A DNA stretch of 17,401 bases from an uncultured Bacilli bacterium (lineage in GTDB: Bacteria > Bacillota_I > Bacilli_A > RF39 > UBA660), in assembly GCA_948999435.1 (NCBI GenBank), contig CARJCM010000025.1:1-17401 (forward strand), given 5' to 3'. Of this stretch, positions 1 to 7,736 are shown in pieces. The notes beneath the pieces were generated by a model. It made no database searches. It was not told where the DNA came from and saw only the letters and a program-made list of their open reading frames with translations. Both the position numbers and the translations under genes were made by a program. Every line of letters starts with the position of its first letter. Positions within the stretch are counted from its first letter, which is position 1.

Positions 1-39
1 TTCTCATAGATGATTTCTGACATAATATACTCAGCATGA

Positions 40-603
40 AACACAACGCATCCGCCAAGTAATGCGACTAATAAAAATGTAACTTGGAGTAGTAAAAATC
101 CTAGTATTGCAACTGTTTCTAATGGCAAAATAACAGGAGTAAAAGTTGGTACTACTACAATTACAGCTACAGCTGGTGGAAAGAGTGCTAGTGTTGAAGT
201 AGTTGTTAGAGAAAAAGGAAGTAGTTCATGTGCTTATGGAGATGCTAATTATAATACTGATTTTATTCTATCTGTTAATTTAATTAATAATAATTGTGCT
301 GTTAATCCAAATGGTACTTATAATCAAATTAATACAGTTGTTGGCAAAGAATACACTAAAGCGGTAAATGAATTAATAGCTATGGGCTTCTCTAATAAAT
401 ATATTGAACATAAAGAAAAATATTCGAATGTTAAAAATACTGCAGGTACTGGTTTAGTTGGTATTCAAATAACTATGATTCTTACTGTTATTGATCCAGA
501 AAATCCATATGTAGCGATGAGCGCTGAATATATAATTAAACCTGATGGTAGTAGACATTTTATAAAAAATACTATTAAGAAAAATCAAGTAAGTTTTAAA
601 TAA
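40..603 (+). CDS. C-terminal part of a Big2 (bacterial Ig-like) surface protein, 5' partial
   Basis: The frame is open from position 40, after a TGA at 37-39, to the TAA at 601-603, with no credible start, so this is the end of a longer gene. The first recognisable stretch (from about 52) reads PPSNATNKNVTWSS, followed by NPSIATVSNGKITGVKVGTTTITAT. This is the classic second half of a Big2 domain, a beta-sandwich found in secreted and cell-surface adhesin-like proteins. After it comes a short linker and about 125 residues I do not recognise, with two cysteines (SSSCAYG and NNNCAVN) that could form a disulfide. There is no LPxTG motif or hydrophobic tail at the C-terminus, so it has no evident sortase anchor. 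A strong terminator overlaps the stop. The Big2 call is firm. The role is inferred from the family. Confidence 0.75.
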   Translation, partial: NTTHPPSNATNKNVTWSSKNPSIATVSNGKITGVKVGTTTITATAGGKSASVEVVVREKGSSSCAYGDANYNTDFILSVNLINNNCAVNPNGTYNQINTVVGKEYTKAVNELIAMGFSNKYIEHKEKYSNVKNTAGTGLVGIQITMILTVIDPENPYVAMSAEYIIKPDGSRHFIKNTIKKNQVSFK

Positions 604-615
604 CTTACTTTTTTT
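587..615 (+). terminator. Intrinsic terminator of the Big2 gene
   Basis: AAGTAAGTT (587-595) pairs perfectly with AACTTACTT (602-610), and a T run extends to 615. The stop codon TAA (601-603) lies at the loop and start of the descending arm. Confidence 0.8.
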
Positions 616-617
616 AT

Positions 618-655
618 AAAAAAATATGTTAATAACATTTTTGTTATTAACATAT
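618..655 (-). terminator. Intrinsic terminator of typA
   Basis: A perfect 13-bp inverted repeat (624-636 with 643-655, 6-nt loop) lies just past the typA stop. Read on the minus strand it is followed by a T run (complement of A618-A624). On the plus strand no T run follows it, so it serves typA. Confidence 0.8.
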
Positions 656-658
656 CAT

Positions 659-2461
659 TTATCTGTTAGTTCTAAATCTTGCATTAGGGTCTAATATTTT
701 TTTACGTAGTCTTATATCTGTTGGTGTTATTTCAACGTATTCGTCATCTTCAATAAATTCTAATGCTTCTTCTAATGTGAATTTTTTTGGCTTTGTTAAG
801 TTTATAGCTTCATCACTACCACTTGCTCGAGTATTTGTTAAATTTTTATTTTTACATGGATTAACATTTAAATCATTATCACGATTGTGAATACCTATAA
901 TCATACCGATATATACCTCAGTAGCAGGTTCAATTATTAAGGTTCCACGATCTTCTAAGTTCCATAATGAGTAACCTAGCGCTTTACCATTTTCCATTGA
1001 ACACATTACACCATTTTTACGTCTTGTAATAGCTCCTACATATGGCTTATATATATCAAAAGAACGAATCATTACACCTTCACCTTTAGTATTAGTAATA
1101 AAATTAGAACGATATCCGATTAAACCTCTGGTTGGAGCACTAAACTCTAAATGAACATAATTGTCATCAGTATTAGTTATAACTTCAAGAGTTCCTTTTC
1201 TTTCTTGTAAATCATTAATTATAGTTCCAGAATAATCACTTGGAACATTTATGATAACTTTTTCAAATGGCTCGCATTTTTTACCATCAATCTCTTCAAA
1301 TAATACTTCTGGTTTAGATACTGATAATTCATATCCTTCACGACGCATATTTTCAAGTAAGATTGATAAGTGTAATTCACCACGGCCACTTACTTTGAAA
1401 CCATCAGTTCCTTCTAATTCCTCGACTTGTAACCCAACATTGGTTTCTAATTCTTTTTCAAGTCTTTCTTTAATATGTCTAGTTGTTAAGAATTTACCAG
1501 ATTTACCTGCAAAAGGGGATGAGTTAACTAAGAAATTCATAGATAGGGTAGGGCGCTCAATTGTAATTGGTGGTAGTGGGTCTTCAATACCTTTTTCACA
1601 AATTGTATCTCCTATAGATATATCACTACATCCTGCGATAGTTACAATATCACCAAAGTAGGCAATATCTTTTTCTACTTTTTTAATTCCTTCATTAACA
1701 TATAATTTGGCTATTCTAAATGATTCAACTTTACCATCATTTTTGACTAAAGTTACTGATTCGCCATTTTTGATTTTTCCTTTATTAACACGACCCATTC
1801 CTAAACGGCCAATATAATCATCATATCCTAAATTAGATATTTGTAATTGTAAAGAATCATTTTCATTACCTTTAAATGGTTCAACTAAATTAACTATTGT
1901 TTCTAATAAAGGAGATATATCTTTTCCTTCAACATTTAAATCAGTAGTACATGTACCACATTTTGCAATTCCATATATTATTGGGAAATCTAATTGTTCA
2001 TCAGTGGCATTTAATTCCATAAATAAATTAAATGTCATGTCTACTACTTCTTCAGGACGAGCATCTTTTTTGTCGATTTTATTAATAAATAAAATTGGTT
2101 TTAAGTTTTGTTCTAAGGCTTTATTTAATACAAATCTAGTTTGAGGCATAGGTCCTTCTGCTGAATCAACTAGTAATACAACTGTATCTACAGTTTTCAT
2201 GATACGTTCAACTTCACTTGAAAAATCAGCATGTCCTGGAGTATCAACAATATTAATTTTATAGTCTTTGTATCTAATAGCACAATTCTTAGAATATATT
2301 GTTATTCCTCTTTCTTTTTCAATATCGTTAGAATCCATTACACGATCTTGTACTACTTCATGAGTTTCAAAAACTCCATTTTGCTCAAGTAAAGCATCTA
2401 CTAGGGTACTTTTGCCAGCATCAACATGGGCAACTACAGCGATATTTATAATTTTTTCCAT
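659..2461 (-). CDS. typA: Ribosome-associated translational GTPase TypA/BipA
   Basis: TypA is an EF-G-like GTPase that binds the ribosome and supports 50S assembly and stress or cold adaptation. The 600-residue length matches the family. The GTPase domain shows G1 AHVDAGKST (11-19), RGITI (51-55), DTPGH (73-77) and NKID (127-130). It is followed by the beta-barrel domain II, EF-G-type domains III and V, and the TypA-specific C-terminal domain, including TRGLIGYRSNF and the GxxxxxxNRDNDLNVNPCKNKNLTNTRAS stretch. The start is the ATG at 2461. A GTG 42 bases further upstream is open in frame, but a -35/-10 promoter overlaps it, so the longer form would not be transcribed. An AAGAAG-like site precedes the chosen ATG. 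One oddity is Ala in place of the usual His in the VDHGK P-loop. It forms its own transcription unit between two terminators. Confidence 0.97.
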   Translation of the reverse strand: MEKIINIAVVAHVDAGKSTLVDALLEQNGVFETHEVVQDRVMDSNDIEKERGITIYSKNCAIRYKDYKINIVDTPGHADFSSEVERIMKTVDTVVLLVDSAEGPMPQTRFVLNKALEQNLKPILFINKIDKKDARPEEVVDMTFNLFMELNATDEQLDFPIIYGIAKCGTCTTDLNVEGKDISPLLETIVNLVEPFKGNENDSLQLQISNLGYDDYIGRLGMGRVNKGKIKNGESVTLVKNDGKVESFRIAKLYVNEGIKKVEKDIAYFGDIVTIAGCSDISIGDTICEKGIEDPLPPITIERPTLSMNFLVNSSPFAGKSGKFLTTRHIKERLEKELETNVGLQVEELEGTDGFKVSGRGELHLSILLENMRREGYELSVSKPEVLFEEIDGKKCEPFEKVIINVPSDYSGTIINDLQERKGTLEVITNTDDNYVHLEFSAPTRGLIGYRSNFITNTKGEGVMIRSFDIYKPYVGAITRRKNGVMCSMENGKALGYSLWNLEDRGTLIIEPATEVYIGMIIGIHNRDNDLNVNPCKNKNLTNTRASGSDEAINLTKPKKFTLEEALEFIEDDEYVEITPTDIRLRKKILDPNARFRTNR

Positions 2462-2493
2462 AAGTGTCAACTTCTTTCTTTTTAAACTAGTAT

Positions 2494-2522
2494 AGTTTAT
2501 CACAAATTCCTTGATTTAACAA
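2494..2522 (-). promoter_or_regulatory. Promoter of typA
   Basis: On the minus strand, TTGTTA (complement of 2517-2522) is 17 bp upstream of TAAACT (complement of 2494-2499). Both boxes are only moderately close to consensus. Transcription would begin about 25 nt before the typA ATG, which supports that start. Confidence 0.4.
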
Positions 2523-2530
2523 GTAAAATA

Positions 2531-2566
2531 TAAAAAATAGTCCTATCTTTTAAGGTCTGGACTATT
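2531..2566 (-). terminator. Intrinsic terminator of the two-paralogue operon
   Basis: AATAGTCC (2536-2543) pairs with GGACTATT (2559-2566). On the minus strand the stem is followed by six T residues (complement of 2532-2537). The stem overlaps the stop codon and final codons of the 416-residue gene. Confidence 0.75.
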
Positions 2567-3793
2567 AAATATTATATCATCTACTAAAAGAGTTACATCT
2601 TCATATCCTTTTTGTTTATAAAATACAGAATTTTCAATTAAATCTATAATATCAGATATACTATCAGGATTAATGGAATTTTCAATAAATACTTTAATAA
2701 ATAAAGCTGATACAATGGCTATACCTAATATGTGAGGTTTTTCAAGTTCTTTATTAGTTTTAGTAAGATTATTTACGCATTCTAATACTTTATTTTTAAG
2801 ATTTTCAAATGAGTTTTGGCATAATTCATCAGGTATTTCTGGCTCAGGATAATTATCAATGGTTCTATTATCTAAAAAATATTTTTCAATATGTAGTAAC
2901 TCAGGAACACTTATTAAAAGATATTTTTTTATTAATAATGCTTCTCTAGCAGTACTATTAGGATTCTTTTTTAAATAATTATTTAATTCTATTAATAATA
3001 TTGTTAAAAAATAAGATATTTCACTAAGTTTTTCACCTTCTTTTAATGTGTTAAACATATCATCTAGTATTTCTTCATCTTCTTCGTCTGTTTTTTTATC
3101 AATCATCTTTGCTAAAAATTCTAGACGGTTGTAGGATAGAGTATATAACTCTTTGGGACTTAAAGAAAAAAGAATTGTATTCCAAGTAGAATCTATATTT
3201 TCATCAATCGTATTTGGAATCAAGTTATCATTATAATAGTTGTAACACATTTTTAATTTAGTTAGAGCTGAATTATCAATTTCATTTAATATTTCATGTA
3301 ATGTACCTAATAATAATCTTAAATGATTAACATCTAATTCATCAAAAATACCATTTTTCTCATTTTCGCCAAGTCTTAAATAGGCTTTAATTATTTTTTT
3401 ATTTAAGTCAAAATATTCTTCCATTTCCTCTATTGGTATTCTAATATTTAAAGCATCATATATTCTTCTATCAAAAATATAATCTTGACAATCATAATCT
3501 ATAGGTGTAAGGCTTTTATGAGAAGCTATTACAGCATTAAATAATTCATTTAATTCACTTATTAAGGTTATGGCGTCATTGTCTTCTTCTATATGGTCTC
3601 TAAACTTATCTAAGAATCTTTTTAATTCGGTATTAAAATCTAGATTTAAATTTATTTCGTTTTCTTGATTTATAATATCTACCAAAATATAAAAGCTTCT
3701 TTTTAATTTTTCTAAATCTATTTCTAATTCATTCGTATATTCAAAATATAAGTTTAATATTTCAAATATTATTATATCACTGTGTACTTTCAT
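2543..3793 (-). CDS. Uncharacterised helical protein, paralogue of its upstream neighbour
   Basis: This 416-residue protein is one I do not recognise. It has no signal peptide or membrane segment, is rich in Asp/Glu/Asn/Ile/Leu, and looks mostly alpha-helical and cytosolic. It aligns along its full length with the product of 3809-5125. Shared landmarks include an N-terminal HS...IF..L.L.Y, an IY.AL....P..EM...F..NK segment, an IDN...LK.K.C...YND segment, LLI.KKYLL.S, and a C-terminal YK...Y...T...D.IIF. The ATG has AAGGAG (complement of 3801-3806) 7 nt upstream. Its gene starts 15 bp after the neighbour's stop, so the two are co-transcribed and arose by tandem duplication. The function is unknown. 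The paired paralogues could form a heteromer, but nothing in the sequence proves that. Confidence 0.85.
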   Translation of the reverse strand: MKVHSDIIIFEILNLYFEYTNELEIDLEKLKRSFYILVDIINQENEINLNLDFNTELKRFLDKFRDHIEEDNDAITLISELNELFNAVIASHKSLTPIDYDCQDYIFDRRIYDALNIRIPIEEMEEYFDLNKKIIKAYLRLGENEKNGIFDELDVNHLRLLLGTLHEILNEIDNSALTKLKMCYNYYNDNLIPNTIDENIDSTWNTILFSLSPKELYTLSYNRLEFLAKMIDKKTDEEDEEILDDMFNTLKEGEKLSEISYFLTILLIELNNYLKKNPNSTAREALLIKKYLLISVPELLHIEKYFLDNRTIDNYPEPEIPDELCQNSFENLKNKVLECVNNLTKTNKELEKPHILGIAIVSALFIKVFIENSINPDSISDIIDLIENSVFYKQKGYEDVTLLVDDIIFNSPDLKR

Positions 3794-3808
3794 TTTATTG
3801 CTCCTTAA

Positions 3809-5125
3809 CTATTTTTGTCTTTTACGTTTTATTTCTCTATCTTGAAAGATAATATTATCTATATATGTTGTTAAATTTGAGTATTCAGAATTTTTGTAAT
3901 AACTTGGATTTGTTATCTCAGCGATTAATTCTTTTTTTACTTCTTCATTTATAGATAAGTCTAAATATACTTTTAATAATAAGAGATTTATAATGATTTT
4001 ACTTTGATTATCTGTAGTCATATCTTGATTAGATATTCTAATACTTGCTAAAATTTCTTCAAAATTACCAATTAAAAAATCAAAGCTATTAGGATTAAAC
4101 CATTCTTTTATATATGAAGGTAAAGGAAGAGTATCTAATGTTCCAGAATTTAAGTAAGATTCTTCAGTATCTTCTAAATCGCCAATTGATAGTAATAAAT
4201 ATTTTTTAGAGATTAATAATCTTTTTATTTCGGGATTATCAATTTTAGATATAAAACTATTTAAATATAAAATGTAATTTGCTAAGAAGTATTCTAGTTC
4301 ATCTGCAATAAAACATGTTTCTCTTAAATACTCTTCTGGTGTTTGCTCGTCACTTATTTCTCTATCAAAATGGTTTTCAATTAAATCTTTACTTTCAATA
4401 GTATCTTCTTCATATTCAGGTTCAGTTTCTTTATCAACATAATGGAATAATTTATCGTAAGATAAAACTTTTTTAGCATGTTTACTGTTTGATAAAAGAG
4501 CTAAGTACCAACTAGCATTGATATTAGGTTTAGCTTCATTAGTTAAATATTTATCATTGTAGTGGGCTAGACATAATTTGATTTTAAGAAATGTTGCATT
4601 ATCAATACTTTTAAAGAAATCTTTTAAACAAGCTTTATGAAACCTGATTAATTTACGAGCAGGGGTTGTGTCTTTTCCTTCAATTTCTAATTTAGCAATA
4701 AGTTCATATAAGAATAGAATAGTCTTATTAATTTCAAAAATACTTTGCATTTCTTTTAGAGGTGGAGTTAATCTTAATGCTTGATATATAGTATCATTAT
4801 GAATAAAGTCTTTCATATTTAAATCTATGGCTGTTGGTTCTTCATCTAAAAAATCGGGGATAGCTTCATATAAATCATCTGGGTCTTCATCAACAAAAGA
4901 TATTTCATCATCACATGTTTCAAAAATACATGAAAAGTCTTCTATAACTTCTTCAATCTCACTTTCAAATTCTAATTCTTGTTTACAATTATTTGTTTCA
5001 TTTATATTAAATTCTAATTCATAAAAAGCTTCTCTTAAATATTCTATTTTAATAGAACTATCACTCGTAGCAAGATACTTTAAATATAAAAGTTTAAATA
5101 TTAAATAAACACTATGGTATTCCAT
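3809..5125 (-). CDS. Uncharacterised helical protein, first of a paralogous pair
   Basis: This is a 438-residue soluble, acidic protein with no recognised domain, signal peptide or membrane helix. It is the first gene of the operon and a diverged paralogue of the downstream 416-residue protein, with co-linear similarity from residue 1 to the C-terminus. It differs in having an additional acidic stretch around residues 70-95 (runs such as EDPDD and DEEP), a second one near the middle (EPEYEEDT), and a basic tail (KRKRQK) that the paralogue lacks. The ATG is preceded by GGGAGG (complement of 5133-5138), and a near-consensus promoter lies just upstream. It sits between typA and tex, both housekeeping RNA/translation genes, but that proximity alone is not evidence of a shared function. 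Confidence 0.85.
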   Translation of the reverse strand: MEYHSVYLIFKLLYLKYLATSDSSIKIEYLREAFYELEFNINETNNCKQELEFESEIEEVIEDFSCIFETCDDEISFVDEDPDDLYEAIPDFLDEEPTAIDLNMKDFIHNDTIYQALRLTPPLKEMQSIFEINKTILFLYELIAKLEIEGKDTTPARKLIRFHKACLKDFFKSIDNATFLKIKLCLAHYNDKYLTNEAKPNINASWYLALLSNSKHAKKVLSYDKLFHYVDKETEPEYEEDTIESKDLIENHFDREISDEQTPEEYLRETCFIADELEYFLANYILYLNSFISKIDNPEIKRLLISKKYLLLSIGDLEDTEESYLNSGTLDTLPLPSYIKEWFNPNSFDFLIGNFEEILASIRISNQDMTTDNQSKIIINLLLLKVYLDLSINEEVKKELIAEITNPSYYKNSEYSNLTTYIDNIIFQDREIKRKRQK

Positions 5126-5152
5126 ATCAAAACCTCCCTAAAGTTAATTGCT

Positions 5153-5181
5153 ATTATAACCAATAAAAAAAGATAATGCAA
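5153..5181 (-). promoter_or_regulatory. Promoter of the paralogue operon
   Basis: On the minus strand, TTGCAT (complement of 5176-5181) is 17 bp from a perfect TATAAT (complement of 5153-5158). It lies about 28 nt upstream of the first start codon. Confidence 0.75.
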
Positions 5182-5281
5182 GCAGTTTAAAATACATCAA
5201 GAATTTAAACGTCATTATCATATGTTTAGAATTTTAATTTTCAGGGAAATTAGAATGTTTTTCTTATTTTTAAGAAAGTAA

Positions 5282-5343
5282 TAGTAGGGGTGAGGAATTT
5301 CCTACTAGTTTCCGAGATTGTGAAAAATGGTTTCTAGTCCCCT
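5282..5343. other. Candidate structured RNA or operator in the 320-bp intergenic region
   Basis: The gap 5126-5445 holds no gene. Within it several inverted repeats interlock. TAGTAGG (5282-5288) can pair with CCTACTA (5301-5307). AGGGG (5286-5290) can instead pair with CCCCT (5339-5343). CTAG plus CC (5305-5308, 5312-5313) can pair with GG plus CTAG (5329-5330, 5334-5337). The first two pairings are mutually exclusive, a layout typical of switching leaders but also possible by chance. I could not match it to a known riboswitch. The direction is uncertain: a minus-strand extended -10 (TGC-TATAAT, complement of 5357-5365) would start RNA just before it. Confidence 0.3.
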
Positions 5344-5393
5344 TTATGATATATGTATTATAGCATACTATATAAATTTTTACTATCTTTTAG

Positions 5394-5422
5394 TTTTCAT
5401 TTTTCTTATTTTATGTTATATT
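5394..5422 (+). promoter_or_regulatory. Possible promoter of tex
   Basis: TTTTCA (5394-5399) is 17 bp from TATATT (5417-5422), with TGT just before the -10 (extended type). It would give a leader of under 20 nt, just enough to include the ribosome binding site AAGGAG at 5431-5436. Confidence 0.35.
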
Positions 5423-5445
5423 TTTTATACAAGGAGTAAGAAACA

Positions 5446-7590
5446 ATGAATGAAAATATTATTAAAGAAATATGTTTGGAATTGAATATTAAAGAATTTC
5501 AAGTTAAAAATACACTAGAATTATTAGAGGGTGGAGCGACCATTCCTTTTATTGCTAGATATCGTAAAGAAGCAACTGGGACTTTAGATGAAAATCAAAT
5601 TAGTAAGATTAATGAAGTGTATACTTATCAAGTTAATCTTTTAAAAAGAAAAGAGGATGTTATTAGATTAATTGATGAAAAAGGTATGCTTACTGATGAA
5701 CTTAAAAATGAAATTATGAATGCTTCTAAGTTAGTTGATGTGGAAGATTTATATCGTCCTTTTAAAGAAAAGAAAAAAACTAAAGCGACTGAAGCGATTA
5801 AACTAGGATTGGAACCACTAGCTAAAGAAATATTTAGAGAAAATAAAGATATCGAAGAAATAGCTAAAAAATATATTAATGATAAAGTTAAAGATGTTAC
5901 TTTTGCTTTAGAACAAGCTTGCTTTATAGTAGCAGAAAATATTAGTGATGATGCTAAGTTTAGAAAATATATTAGAGATAATACAATGAAGTTTGGTGTT
6001 TTAAAATCTGTAAAGAAGAAAAAAGCTGAAGATGAAGCACATGTATATGAAATGTATTATGATTATAGTGAAAATGTAAAGTATGTAAAGCCTCATAGAG
6101 TGCTAGCAATAAATAGAGGAGAAAAAGAAGGAGTGCTTTCTGTATCAATAGAATATAATCTGGAATTTTTAGAAAATTATTTGCAATCTAAATTAATTCA
6201 TAAAAAAGGACAAAAGACAGAAGAACTTTTAAAATTGAGTATTACTGATGCTTTAAAAAGACTTATTATGCCAAGTATCGAAAGAGAAATTAGAGCCGAA
6301 ATAAGTGAAATAGCTGAAGAATCAGCGATTCATAATTTTAGTAGTAATCTTCATAACTTACTGATGCAACCACCTATGAAAAGTAAAGTTGTTTTAGGGT
6401 TTGACCCTGCTTTTAGAACTGGTTGTAAACTTGCAGTTATTAGTCCTAATGGAGAAATGTTACATATTGATGTAATATATCCACATGAACCTAAAAATGA
6501 AGTAGAAAAATCAAAACAAAAAGTATTAGATTTAATTGATAAATATAGAGTTGATGTTATTGCTATTGGTAATGGAACTGCTTCTCGTGAAAGTGAAGCG
6601 TTTATTGCTAATACAATTAAAGAAGCTAAAAGAGATGTGCATTATATTATTGTTAATGAAGCAGGTGCTAGTGTCTATTCAGCTAGTAAACTTGCACAAG
6701 CAGAATTTCCTACTTTACATGTTGAAGAACGTAGTGCAGTGTCAATTGGTAGACGTTTAATTGACCCATTATCAGAACTAGTTAAAATTGAACCAAAGGC
6801 GATAGGAGTTGGAATGTATCAACATGATGTAACTCCAAAGAAGCTTGATGCAGAATTAGAATTTGTGGTTTCAAGTGCTGTTAATAGTGTTGGAGTAAAT
6901 GTTAATACTGCTTCTCGGGAACTTCTTAATTATATTTCGGGAATGAATAAGAAAATGATTGATAAGTTTATGGATTATAAAGCTAAAGTTGGTTCTATTT
7001 TGACTCGAAAAGAATTATCAAAAGTGTTTAGTGAAAAAGTTTATGAACAAGCTATAGGATTTCTTAGAATTCCAGAAGGAACTAATATATTAGATAAAAC
7101 TTCTATTCACCCAGAAAGTTATAATGTAGCTTTAAATATTTTAAATAAATATAATTTAACTTTAGAAGATATTGGTAAAGATGTTATGGCTAAAACTTTT
7201 CAAGATGTAAATATAGAAAACTTAGCAAAAGATGTTAATAGTGATATTTATACAGTAGAAGATATTATTAAATCTTTTATTGCTCCGCTTAGAGACCCTC
7301 GTGATTCAATAGCTGCGCCAATATTAAAAAGTGATATTTTAACACTTGAAGATTTAAGTGTAGGAATGGAACTTGAAGGAGTAGTTAGAAATGTTATTGA
7401 TTTTGGAGCTTTTGTAGATATTGGTCTTAAAAATGATGGCCTCATTCATATATCTGAAATAAGCGATGATTTTATTAAACATCCTAGTGAAGTTTTACAT
7501 GTAGGGGATATTATTAAATGTTATGTTCTCGATATAAATAAAGAAAAGAAAAAGGTAGCATTAACCCTAAAAACTAGTAGTCTTAAATAA
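5446..7590 (+). CDS. tex: Tex family RNA-binding transcription accessory protein
   Basis: Tex is a conserved cytosolic nucleic-acid-binding protein linked to transcription. The 714-residue length is normal for the family. Regions in order are: an N-terminal helical Tex domain with the signature GGATIPFIARYRKEATG (about 29-45); a YqgF/RuvC-like domain starting near 314 (LGFDPAFRTG, then GNGTASRE); the strongly conserved block VYSASKLAQAEFP, SIGRRLIDPLSELVKI and GVGMYQHDV; helix-hairpin-helix segments (VNVNTASRELLNYISG); and a C-terminal S1 RNA-binding domain (about 636-708, with DFGAFVDIGLKNDGLIHISEI). The ATG at 5446 has AAGGAG 9 nt upstream. It is monocistronic, with its own terminator overlapping the stop. 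I see no missing motifs. Confidence 0.97.
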   Translation: MNENIIKEICLELNIKEFQVKNTLELLEGGATIPFIARYRKEATGTLDENQISKINEVYTYQVNLLKRKEDVIRLIDEKGMLTDELKNEIMNASKLVDVEDLYRPFKEKKKTKATEAIKLGLEPLAKEIFRENKDIEEIAKKYINDKVKDVTFALEQACFIVAENISDDAKFRKYIRDNTMKFGVLKSVKKKKAEDEAHVYEMYYDYSENVKYVKPHRVLAINRGEKEGVLSVSIEYNLEFLENYLQSKLIHKKGQKTEELLKLSITDALKRLIMPSIEREIRAEISEIAEESAIHNFSSNLHNLLMQPPMKSKVVLGFDPAFRTGCKLAVISPNGEMLHIDVIYPHEPKNEVEKSKQKVLDLIDKYRVDVIAIGNGTASRESEAFIANTIKEAKRDVHYIIVNEAGASVYSASKLAQAEFPTLHVEERSAVSIGRRLIDPLSELVKIEPKAIGVGMYQHDVTPKKLDAELEFVVSSAVNSVGVNVNTASRELLNYISGMNKKMIDKFMDYKAKVGSILTRKELSKVFSEKVYEQAIGFLRIPEGTNILDKTSIHPESYNVALNILNKYNLTLEDIGKDVMAKTFQDVNIENLAKDVNSDIYTVEDIIKSFIAPLRDPRDSIAAPILKSDILTLEDLSVGMELEGVVRNVIDFGAFVDIGLKNDGLIHISEISDDFIKHPSEVLHVGDIIKCYVLDINKEKKKVALTLKTSSLK

Positions 7591-7607
7591 TGAATTTAAG
7601 ACTTTTT
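7579..7607 (+). terminator. Intrinsic terminator of tex
   Basis: AGTCTTAAAT (7579-7588) pairs perfectly with ATTTAAGACT (7594-7603), followed by T to 7607. The stem includes the last sense codons and the T of the stop codon. Confidence 0.85.
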
Positions 7608-7676
7608 ATATTCTAAGAGTTTTTTCTAATGTATATTAAGTGTTTATATTTTTTGTAAAAAGTTTGGTAAAAAAGG

Positions 7677-7716
7677 TTGCATTAATAGAAAATAAATGTT
7701 ATCATTTTTATGATAA
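7677..7716 (+). promoter_or_regulatory. Promoter with overlapping palindrome, first TasA-like gene
   Basis: TTGCAT (7677-7682) is 17 bp from TATCAT (7700-7705). A perfect 7-bp inverted repeat, TTATCAT-TTTT-ATGATAA (7699-7716), covers the -10 box and the expected transcription start. It therefore looks like a DNA operator rather than a leader hairpin. Confidence 0.6.
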
Positions 7717-7736
7717 GAGAGAGGAGGATAGGAAGA

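Noticed and set aside
1251..1661. Plus-strand frame inside typA
   Set aside because: It is antisense to a well-conserved gene, with no ribosome binding site and no domain.
2462..2503. Fourteen extra codons upstream of typA (GTG start at 2503)
   Set aside because: A -35/-10 promoter overlaps this stretch and no ribosome binding site precedes the GTG, while the internal ATG gives the standard TypA N-terminus.
7710..7736. Earlier in-frame ATG for the first TasA-like gene
   Set aside because: It lies inside the palindrome at the transcription start, without a ribosome binding site. AGGAGG is correctly spaced for the ATG at 7737, which also gives a normal signal peptide.
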